From the IMG/VR virus record IMGVR_UViG_3300048672_001165, positions 1 to 64,000 of that record: a stretch of 64,000 nucleotides of DNA. One strand, written 5' to 3'. The notes beneath the pieces are model-generated. The model searched no databases. It saw nothing but the letters and a program-made list of their open reading frames with translations, and was not told the DNA's origin. Each line of letters opens with the position of its first letter. Within the stretch, counting starts at the first letter, position 1. The translations under genes and the position numbers were made by a program. The DNA comes from a virus. Positions 10,639-16,861 of the stretch are shown piece by piece.

Positions 10639-10661
10639 ATGATTGCAAAATATCGTAAACC

Positions 10662-10710
10662 TATATAACCAATGTGAGGTAAGGAATGTCTCTTTACCCA
10701 AGATGCTTTT
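10662..10710 (+). promoter_or_regulatory. Early-type promoter box with conserved leader hairpin
   Basis: TATATAAC at 10662-10669. Nine bases later comes a perfect 8-bp stem with one G-U pair: GGTAAGGA (10678-10685), loop ATGTC, TCTTTACC (10691-10698). The 35 bases 10675-10709 are identical to 19748-19782 ahead of an unrelated gene. AATAGGAG then precedes the ATG at 10726. Confidence 0.65.
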
Positions 10711-10725
10711 AATAGGAGATGCATC

Positions 10726-11385
10726 ATGAGTACTTTTGAACTGTTCGTTTTCGCTCTGGGTCAAATGGGCGCCGCCGGCGCCCTGGACGTGATGCAGCTG
10801 ATCAGCCGCATCGCACGGCTGATCGTCGTCCGCACGGACGGCAGTGTGTTCCTCCCGCAGCGGCGGGAGGAACACTGGCAGGGCATTCTCTCGGAAGGTG
10901 AAGCTTTCCGGGGCGCCCTCGGATGGGCTGCTGGTCTGCAGATTGACCCCCCGGAGTGGGTGACGGCTCTGTCTGAAGAACAGCGCCAGCTGGTGGTTAA
11001 CTTCTGCCACCAGCTCCTGGCGCTCAAGCGTCGAGACTGGGAGGCCGACACGATCGACGTCACCGCTGAGTACCTGATGCGGCCGATGGAGAGCCGCAAG
11101 GTGATGGTCTTTGGCCGAGGAGAGGCAAAGATGTCGCTGAAAGAAATGGTCCAGTTGGACCAAAAGTTCGAATGCCCGTACGTCACCAGCCAGGCCCTCA
11201 TCGGGCTGGCGGCGTACTTCGCCACCATGGGCGACCGCCCGGGCGCCTACATGGCGTCAAAGCTGGAAAAGGCTCAACTGAGCCCCGGCTTTGCCGACAA
11301 GGTCTCCGTCAAGGTCGCCGAGCTGAAGGCGGCCAAGCGGGCGGCCGCCAAGGCACGCGCCGCCGCCAAGAAGGCGGGCAAGTAA
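10726..11385 (+). CDS. Unknown early-type protein with basic tail, paralog 2 (219 aa)
   Basis: Function unknown. Shares with the 11459 product a block around A-L-G-W-A, P-E-W-V and E-Q-x-Q-x-x-V followed by a V-Q-L-x-x-x-F segment. The last ~20 residues are Lys/Ala-rich (K-A-A-K-R-A-A-A-K-A-R), as in nucleic-acid-binding tails. GC-rich, unlike the AT-richer paralogs downstream. The coding DNA is crowded with inverted repeats: GGGCGCC/GGCGCCC (10767-10783), GATCAGCCG/CGGCTGATC (10800-10824), CGTCCG/CGGACG (10827-10840), a 12-bp stem GTGTTCCTCCCG/CGGGAGGAACAC (10846-10875), AGCTGGTGG/CCACCAGCT (10988-11015), TCTTTG/CAAAGA (11108-11131), TGGTCCA/TGGACCA (11147-11162). Confidence 0.82.
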   Translation: MSTFELFVFALGQMGAAGALDVMQLISRIARLIVVRTDGSVFLPQRREEHWQGILSEGEAFRGALGWAAGLQIDPPEWVTALSEEQRQLVVNFCHQLLALKRRDWEADTIDVTAEYLMRPMESRKVMVFGRGEAKMSLKEMVQLDQKFECPYVTSQALIGLAAYFATMGDRPGAYMASKLEKAQLSPGFADKVSVKVAELKAAKRAAAKARAAAKKAGK

Positions 11386-11391
11386 GCGTAG

Positions 11392-11437
11392 GCTAGACGG
11401 GGTGAATGTCACACCCCGTCTAGCTGACTTTTTCTTT
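11392..11437 (+). terminator. Terminator after 10726 gene
   Basis: Perfect 13-bp stem GCTAGACGGGGTG (11392-11404) with CACCCCGTCTAGC (11412-11424), then TTTTTCTTT. The next gene has no promoter box of its own, so it may depend on read-through. Confidence 0.85.
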
Positions 11438-11458
11438 GAACTCTTATAGGAGTGAAAA

Positions 11459-12076
11459 ATGAGTTTGTTTGAATCGTTCTTTTTCTGCTTGAACCAAATG
11501 CGCCACATGCTGGCGCAAATGGTGTACACCACCGGCAGCGGCAGTTTCGGGGTCAGCCCCCCGCTTGTTACTGTCTGGGTGGGCCTTCAACAAACCCACG
11601 GCTGGGCGTTCCACGACGCCCTCGGATGGGCGCTCTTGGGCGACGTCGCCCCGGAGTGGGTGGCCGTCCTGACGGCCGAACAGCAAGCGGCCGTCCAGGC
11701 TGCCTGCCGCCAGCTGGCGGCAGAGCAGAGGAAAGAGTGGCTGGCGCAGGCAGCCGGCTACGCTGCCAACCACCTGGCAAGCCAAAAGACCATCTTGGTG
11801 GCCCAGACCGGACTGCCGGCCAGAAAGATCCGCGCTACCGAGGCGGTTCAACTGGGTGGTCACTTTGTGGTCCACCCCTCGGACGTCCGAAAATTTGCAG
11901 CGGTGGGGCTGTACCTCCACCACAAGGCCCTGTCAAAGGGTCTGCCCAGCCCGGTCTCGGCTGACGCTGCGGGGATGATCCCGCACATCGACGAGGTCGA
12001 CGAGGAGTTCCTGATCCAGGCTGACGCCTGGATCGAGGAGCTGAAGAAGCGAAAGCGCTTGAAGAAGCGCAAGTAA
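11459..12076 (+). CDS. Unknown early-type protein with basic tail, paralog 3 (205 aa)
   Basis: Function unknown. Paralog of the 10726 product and, more distantly, of the 10063 product (H-P-S-D-V-R-K-F-A-A-V motif). Ends in K-K-R-K-R-L-K-K-R-K, a strongly basic tail suggesting nucleic-acid binding. Start ATG after TATAGGAG. The GC-rich coding DNA is packed with inverted repeats: GCGCCA/TGGCGC (11500-11516), a 14-nt palindrome (11638-11651), GGCCGTC/GACGGCC (11662-11677), a perfect 20-nt palindrome of half-site CTGCCGCCAG (11704-11723), and GATCCAGGC/GCCTGGATC with a TGAC loop (12013-12034). Confidence 0.82.
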   Translation: MSLFESFFFCLNQMRHMLAQMVYTTGSGSFGVSPPLVTVWVGLQQTHGWAFHDALGWALLGDVAPEWVAVLTAEQQAAVQAACRQLAAEQRKEWLAQAAGYAANHLASQKTILVAQTGLPARKIRATEAVQLGGHFVVHPSDVRKFAAVGLYLHHKALSKGLPSPVSADAAGMIPHIDEVDEEFLIQADAWIEELKKRKRLKKRK

Positions 12077-12084
12077 GCTTTGCG

Positions 12085-12127
12085 CTAGTGGGGGTGAAAC
12101 TCCCCCACTAGTTCCTCTTTCTTTTTT
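12085..12127 (+). terminator. Terminator after 11459 gene
   Basis: Stem CTAGTGGGGG (12085-12094), loop TGAAACT, CCCCCACTAG (12102-12111), then a pyrimidine tail ending in TTTCTTTTTT. Confidence 0.85.
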
Positions 12128-12141
12128 CCCCCCTGATTCCA

Positions 12142-12188
12142 CATATTACAGACCCTATATTACTTTTCTGATAGATCCCTAGTCTATC
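12142..12188 (+). promoter_or_regulatory. Tandem early-type promoter boxes and leader hairpin
   Basis: CATATTAC (12142-12149) and an exact TATATTAC (12156-12163) lie 14 bases apart. A leader stem follows: GATAGA (12170-12175), loop TCCCTAG, TCTATC (12183-12188). ACAGGAG precedes the ATG at 12221. The three genes 12221, 12866 and 13559 follow without another terminator. Confidence 0.65.
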
Positions 12189-12220
12189 TTCCCTCTACCA
12201 CTTGACAGGAGAATTGAACA

Positions 12221-12847
12221 ATGGCTACCATCAACCCCAACCTGACCTTTACTGAATGGTTCGCACAGATCGACACAATCCATCTGTATTTTTTGCTGGA
12301 CGATGACGGCACGCCCGGCCTTATGCCTCTTGTGCAGCGTGGTTTGTTTCGCAAAGAGTATGAGCACCATATCGAAACGGCTTTTAGTATTTTGTTTGCT
12401 ATCTATCTCGGAATCGGTTTTGATCATATTGACTTGGACGCTGAAACAAAAGAGAAGGCAGTTCAAGTTTTGACCAACATTATCAAGAGCCGAAAAGAAA
12501 AGGAGCGCATTTCTGATGTGCGTACCGTAGCTCTGCTGCTGGTGAAAAACCCAACACATACTCTTCACAACAACTCCAATAGGTGTGTTGAAACGGATTA
12601 CATGGGTTATTTCTCAAGTCCTGAAGTGTTGTATATGCGAACAAACTCGCAAAACAACCGCTACTGGAGCGATCATGTCGCATCACTGATGATGAGCTAC
12701 TATGCACATACTGGGCTTGTACCTAAGAACGCCGTAGCTGCCCGTCAGATCAAACCCATTGAAAACTTTGCTGAGTTTAAACTGGCTGTAGAAAAGCGCA
12801 TTGAAGAACTCAATGCTCGCGCAGCATCTAAAACCGAATCTGTTTAA
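12221..12847 (+). CDS. Unknown early-type protein, paralog 4 (208 aa)
   Basis: Function unknown; soluble and mostly helical. Clearly paralogous to the 12866 product: Y-E-H-H-I-E with A-I-Y-L-G-I-G here against Y-R-H-H-V-E with A-L-Y-L-G-A-G there, and M-M-S-Y-Y-A-H-T-G-L-V-P followed by I-K-P-I-E-N-F against M-C-S-Y-Y-A-S-L-G-H-Y-P followed by I-T-P-I-E-D-F. The layout (N-terminal helices, variable centre, Y-Y-x-x-x-G block, final E-E-L helix) also matches the GC-rich 11459 protein. Base composition is ordinary and coding hairpins are not evident, so those belong to particular genes, not to the protein family. Confidence 0.8.
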   Translation: MATINPNLTFTEWFAQIDTIHLYFLLDDDGTPGLMPLVQRGLFRKEYEHHIETAFSILFAIYLGIGFDHIDLDAETKEKAVQVLTNIIKSRKEKERISDVRTVALLLVKNPTHTLHNNSNRCVETDYMGYFSSPEVLYMRTNSQNNRYWSDHVASLMMSYYAHTGLVPKNAVAARQIKPIENFAEFKLAVEKRIEELNARAASKTESV

Positions 12848-12865
12848 TAGAAAAAGGAAACAAAC

Positions 12866-13558
12866 GTGGACAATCAAATCAACCGGTCTGAAAACATGGA
12901 TGACGTCACTGAAATCAGCTACGAGCAGTGGCTGGATTTGGTCACTGCTAACAGCGAATACCTGTCAAACATTCTGATCCAAGGCGCGCCAAAAGGTGTT
13001 GTTGCTCCGTATGGTTATGCGGATAGCTCATATCGCCACCACGTTGAAAAGACCCGTGAGTATTTCATGGCACTTTATCTTGGTGCGGGACTGGCTCATT
13101 TTAGCTTGGAGCCTGAAACAGTTGAAAAGCTGACCCAACTCTACCAAGAATTGGCTGCTAATGAGAAACAGTCTTTCCGTTTAAGAATGATCACGGCTGT
13201 AGCTTACCGTTTACTGTTTCCTGAGAAGTTTCACTTTGAAGTGTTTCATGAGAAGGAAGTTGTTTCAAGAACTGTGAGCTACCTTAAGTTCCTACAAACA
13301 GAAGGGTTGTATATTGATCAGCCGCCTCGCATCATTCGCCCCTATGGCGACTCGATGTTGTCGATCATGTGCAGCTACTACGCTAGCCTGGGGCACTATC
13401 CACACAACCCCTACGCTATGCGGCTGATTACCCCGATCGAAGACTTTCCTTCTTTTCAACAGGCGGTGAAAGAAAAGATGGTAAAACTTTCATCAGATAA
13501 CTTGACCTATATAGAACCTAAACACGGATGGGTTTGGGTCTGGACAAAGGAAAACTAA
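12866..13558 (+). CDS. Unknown early-type protein, paralog 5 (230 aa, GTG start)
   Basis: Function unknown. The GTG at 12866 is chosen because AAAAAGGAAA sits 8 bases upstream; an in-frame ATG at 12896 is the alternative. Paralog of the 12221 product over most of its length (see the motifs there). Only 18 bases separate it from that gene, so they share a transcript. The stop codon is immediately followed by the next start, implying translational coupling. Confidence 0.8.
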   Translation: MDNQINRSENMDDVTEISYEQWLDLVTANSEYLSNILIQGAPKGVVAPYGYADSSYRHHVEKTREYFMALYLGAGLAHFSLEPETVEKLTQLYQELAANEKQSFRLRMITAVAYRLLFPEKFHFEVFHEKEVVSRTVSYLKFLQTEGLYIDQPPRIIRPYGDSMLSIMCSYYASLGHYPHNPYAMRLITPIEDFPSFQQAVKEKMVKLSSDNLTYIEPKHGWVWVWTKEN

Positions 13559-14149
13559 ATGAGCCTTATCCAGTGGGCTGAAATGCCCAATAACAAACCG
13601 CCCCTACACACACTGATTTGCTTTAACAAACTCAGACCCCTACCGCCTGTGTCAGATTGGTTTCCCGACCCTTCTGACTTTAAAAAAGCTCAGATGTGTT
13701 ACGGTGCATTCATGAGCTTTTACTTGAAGCACCCGAGTGTTAATCGCTTAGTCACTGACCAGGCTGAACTCCTTTACTTGAAAGGTCGCTACACGTCAAT
13801 CTTGCGCTTAGCTCGAAAAGAAAAGTTGCAGGTATCGCGGCACGAATTGCTGGCAGCAATATCAGATAACACCAAGCACCCTGTGATACTTCATGGCAAA
13901 ATGCGGCTAAGTTTCTCAGAGATTTATGCCTCTGAGTTCAACTGGCGCTTTGTAATTCCAGGCACCAAAAGAAAGTTTAGCTTCTTTGCAAATTGGCAAA
14001 TCAGCTTAGGTATTCTACCTGGCAATGAAATGGCGTCGACCTGTATTACTGAAGTCATCAGTAGTAAGGCGTTGCGTCAGATCTCAGAGTACCATACGCA
14101 ACAAACAGAACTGGCTTTGATCAGAGAACTTCCTCACAGAACTGTTTAA
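13559..14149 (+). CDS. Unknown early-type protein, probable paralog 6 (196 aa)
   Basis: Function unknown. Starts at the base after the 12866 stop (TAAATG). A region with A-F-M-S-F-Y-L, then charged helices, then F-F-A-N-W-Q-I-S-L-G-I-L-P (near residue 145) has the same layout as the S-Y-Y-A-x-x-G-x-x-P block of the two preceding products, so I place it in the same family with less certainty. Last gene of the 10-14 kb cluster, converging on the helicase gene. Confidence 0.75.
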   Translation: MSLIQWAEMPNNKPPLHTLICFNKLRPLPPVSDWFPDPSDFKKAQMCYGAFMSFYLKHPSVNRLVTDQAELLYLKGRYTSILRLARKEKLQVSRHELLAAISDNTKHPVILHGKMRLSFSEIYASEFNWRFVIPGTKRKFSFFANWQISLGILPGNEMASTCITEVISSKALRQISEYHTQQTELALIRELPHRTV

Positions 14150-14151
14150 AA

Positions 14152-14236
14152 GCGGCATAAAAGCCGCAGACCCTCTACCCACCCTCTTCTTAGGAGGAGT
14201 GGGTAGAGGGCTACTCTTTTATGCTTTTTTCTTTTT
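14152..14236. terminator. Bidirectional terminator between convergent genes
   Basis: GCGGC/GCCGC mini-hairpin enclosing ATAAAA (14152-14167), then a 12-bp stem CCCTCTACCCAC (14171-14182) with GTGGGTAGAGGG (14199-14210), then CTTTTATGC and TTTTTTCTTTTTT. The GGCATAAAA and TTTTATGC boxes flank the stem, so each strand reads hairpin then T-rich tail. Confidence 0.9.
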
Positions 14237-15777
14237 TACGCGCCAAAGAAGTCAACCGGCTCTTCAGCGTTGCTACCCACGACCCCGCCTCCGACTCGCT
14301 TCAAGTCGATGCGGTCTCGTTCCAGATCATCAATGATCGGACCCTTCTCAGGAAACGGCAGCACAATGTACATTTGGTCATCGGGAATCACCGGCACACC
14401 ACGGTGCTTACCACGTTGGATTGTAAGGTAAGCGCGCCCATTATACTTCTCAATATGTTGGTAAATCTCACCATCCACTTCTTGGTCAATTTGCTTACTG
14501 CCCCGGTAGTAACCTTTACCAGGAAGCTCTTTGACAAAGTCTGTCTTACCATCTCGAATCAGCTGCTTAGCATCTGTACTGAGCTGGTGAGGTGTATAAA
14601 ACGGAATACCCTTAGCAGAGAAGAAAGCTCGGTTACGGCGGTACATGTCTTGCAGTGAATGACCCATTGGGCCATCTTCACATCCCGTCGTAGGCAGCAT
14701 GGGAAAGTAGTCGCACATGACAAAGTGGACTTCATAACCTTCCGACTCATATTTCAGAACTAGATTGTTCAGGTCCTTATACGACCACATGGTCGAATTG
14801 ATGCGGTGCATCTTCACGTGATAACCGCGTTTACTGAGTTCAGTGGTGACCGTATGCACCATCTGCTCCACAGGCACCAAGCGGATATCGGGCATTTCAC
14901 CTTCGCGGTTCATGATGATGTTTTCATACAAGAACCGCATGTTGTTAGCCAAGCTGTCTTCAAACGAGATGCGAATGAGCAGCGGCTTCTTAGACGGGTC
15001 TTTCAAGTAAGGGTCGTTATAGATCGCCACTTGCTTAAAGATAGACAGAGAAAAACCTGTCTTGTATTTGTGTTGCAGCGCAGGATTGACCCATTGTTCA
15101 CCAGGCCTGAAGCCACCTTGCAGCATGGCGTTTACCGCTTGCCAGCCCGTCTTCAAAATACCAACAGCAGATTCCGTATTTTGCAGGTCAGTAAAGACTG
15201 CTTCAATGCCTGCCAGATCACCCAGGTCAATCTCACCCACACATGCCGGATCTTTACCGCCACTATTGTCGACTTGAAACGGCTCTAGCTTTTGATTGAG
15301 TTCCGCCACATACTTACGCATGTTCGGAATCGTTTCTCTCTTGAAGTTGAGTTCAGAGTTAGCGATGCGAATAATGCTCTTAATCTCTAGTTCGTTCAGG
15401 TAGTCATTCAGACCACGGCGAATAGAAAGGATCTGGCGCTTGAGCTGAACATCATTCAGCTCATCATCTACACCCGCTTTAAACGCTTCAAACGCGTTGT
15501 CGTCATGGGTGCAGTTCATGCGCACACGCTGCATGATGTCTAGACGATCTGCAGCTTCTTGACCCGGCAGATCACACAAATAGATGATGGTGTCTTTCAG
15601 ACCCATCACTTCAGTTTTCTCATGACTGAGCGTGAGTTCAATCTCAGGCAGTTTAATGGTCTCTAAGACCTTACGAACCAGTTCTGAGCTGTTGCCTGTA
15701 TCGGGGTTGACTTGGGCCAGCTCGTTTTCACGAAACAGCAGAGTAGCGCACTTGATCAGCAGATCAACGTTGGTCAT
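14236..15777 (-). CDS. DnaB-like replicative helicase with altered Walker A (513 aa)
   Basis: RecA-fold helicase of the DnaB C-terminal type, expected to unwind DNA at the phage fork. Visible: G-G-F-R-P-G-E (221-227), the usual lead-in to the P-loop; L-Q-H-K-Y-K-T-G (234-241) at the Walker A position, with Tyr where the last Gly of G-K-[ST] normally stands; Walker B H-F-V-M-C-D-Y (351-357); H-Q-L-S (397-400), equivalent to the DnaB S-Q-L-S/N motif; G-S-K-Q-I-D-Q-E-V-D (426-435), matching the G-S-x-x-I-E-Q-x-A-D segment; and R-G-K-H-R-G (455-460) for the arginine-finger region. Residues 1-190 are not recognisably a DnaB N-domain. It could also be an SF4 ATPase with another role. No strong Shine-Dalgarno upstream. 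Confidence 0.8.
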   Translation of the reverse strand: MTNVDLLIKCATLLFRENELAQVNPDTGNSSELVRKVLETIKLPEIELTLSHEKTEVMGLKDTIIYLCDLPGQEAADRLDIMQRVRMNCTHDDNAFEAFKAGVDDELNDVQLKRQILSIRRGLNDYLNELEIKSIIRIANSELNFKRETIPNMRKYVAELNQKLEPFQVDNSGGKDPACVGEIDLGDLAGIEAVFTDLQNTESAVGILKTGWQAVNAMLQGGFRPGEQWVNPALQHKYKTGFSLSIFKQVAIYNDPYLKDPSKKPLLIRISFEDSLANNMRFLYENIIMNREGEMPDIRLVPVEQMVHTVTTELSKRGYHVKMHRINSTMWSYKDLNNLVLKYESEGYEVHFVMCDYFPMLPTTGCEDGPMGHSLQDMYRRNRAFFSAKGIPFYTPHQLSTDAKQLIRDGKTDFVKELPGKGYYRGSKQIDQEVDGEIYQHIEKYNGRAYLTIQRGKHRGVPVIPDDQMYIVLPFPEKGPIIDDLERDRIDLKRVGGGVVGSNAEEPVDFFGA

Positions 15778-16108
15778 GGTGGTGTGATTAAAAAATTGAA
15801 TTTAAGAAAAAAGGATGCTTGGATGGTGTTTGGCTGCTGAAAAGAGCGACGTTCATAGTCGCCCCCTCTAAGCGGTGTTCTTTGCACATGAAGTAGATTT
15901 TCATCTCTGTAGTGCCGACTAGACTATCTTTGTGAACTATGCTTTTTAAAGTCCATAAAAGAGAAGTCCCTTTGCCTACCATGTTCAACTATCATGAAAA
16001 CAAAAAATAAAAATGAAATTGTATCAAATATAAATGGACATAAAGTGACATTTTAAGTCGTTTTAACTGCAGTCTTTAACTACCTTTCAACAACTGAGAT
16101 TTGGGCCT
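15778..16108. other. AT-rich divergent intergenic region
   Basis: About 330 bases between the helicase gene and the 16109 gene. Very AT-rich (especially 15997-16070), as expected for divergent promoters. I see no exact TATATTAC box, no strong terminator and no convincing gene; a 66-codon minus ORF at 15788-15988 has a TTG start and no support. Confidence 0.5.
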
Positions 16109-16693
16109 ATGAATTCCAACCACAAAAAACTAGTGTTCTTGCCGAGTTGGGTTCAGACCCAAGTCGAGCGAGCTGGACTAGACCACTCGGCATATACCAG
16201 CTTTGCTAAGCTGCGTCAAGTGTGTTCTGAACAAGACATCTATTCCATCGTCGCTTTGACTGATGAGATGTATATCAAACTCGGCATTATGCCTTGGGCT
16301 CCAGTCGTAGACAAGAGCGGCGAACTCAAACGCCCGTACAATGGAATGATGCCTTCTGTGGACGCTATCGGTCATATTGAAACGATGGATGCTTCCAAGT
16401 ACTTTCAAGGTCTAAGCGCTTATTATAAGCTGGCCTATGAAGACCTGCGCTCCAGCATCTTCCTGCAACCCAATGAAACCCCCCGTGGTGGTGAGAAAGA
16501 CGGTTACGTCATTCGTGACCTGGATAAGGAACACCTCTACATCACGATCCTGCCGCACTACTTTGGACTAGGTGTCAATACGCCTAATGTGGCACACCTT
16601 CGCCGTGATCTTCTGAAGAAAATGAGTCAATATGTGCCGTACCATGACCTGGTCGATACGCGTCTATATACGACGTATTTTGACACACTTTAA
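16109..16693 (+). CDS. Unknown protein upstream of capsid gene (194 aa)
   Basis: Function not recognised. Soluble, mixed alpha/beta; no signal or membrane segment. A segment I-L-P-H-Y-F-G-L-G-V-N-T-P-N faintly recalls the Y-Y-x-x-x-G-x-x-P block of the 12-14 kb paralogs, which is too weak to group them. The Shine-Dalgarno is weak (GAGATTTGG). Ordinary base composition, in contrast to the capsid gene that follows. Confidence 0.75.
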   Translation: MNSNHKKLVFLPSWVQTQVERAGLDHSAYTSFAKLRQVCSEQDIYSIVALTDEMYIKLGIMPWAPVVDKSGELKRPYNGMMPSVDAIGHIETMDASKYFQGLSAYYKLAYEDLRSSIFLQPNETPRGGEKDGYVIRDLDKEHLYITILPHYFGLGVNTPNVAHLRRDLLKKMSQYVPYHDLVDTRLYTTYFDTL

Positions 16694-16861
16694 TTTTTGA
16701 TATTCATAGTTTTCTAGCATAATGGCCAGTTAAATATCCATGATGTGCACAAAAGGTATAGCTGCTTCGAAAGCCTTTGGTTTTCTGAGCACACTTGCTT
16801 TTTTTGCCGTTTTGCAAAACGCGGCTTTCTCTCTTTCCTTTTCACGTGAGGACTGAAACAC
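16694..16861 (+). promoter_or_regulatory. Leader of the capsid gene with hairpin
   Basis: 168 bases before the capsid ATG. Contains the self-complementary GTTTTGCAAAAC inside GCCG/CGCGGC flanks (about 16807-16826), preceded by TTTTTTT and followed by CTTTCTCTCTTTCCTTTT, then GTGAGGA as a strong ribosome site. The hairpin with T tail may be a terminator for the upstream gene or part of a stable capsid mRNA leader; a late promoter probably lies in the AT-rich first half. Confidence 0.45.

Noticed and set aside
10294-11163. 289-codon minus-strand ORF across the 10063 and 10726 genes
   Set aside because: It runs through a terminator and the early-type promoter and has a His-rich shadow composition.
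15788-15988. 66-codon minus ORF upstream of the helicase gene
   Set aside because: TTG start, no Shine-Dalgarno, no recognisable sequence. It most likely lies in the divergent promoter region.
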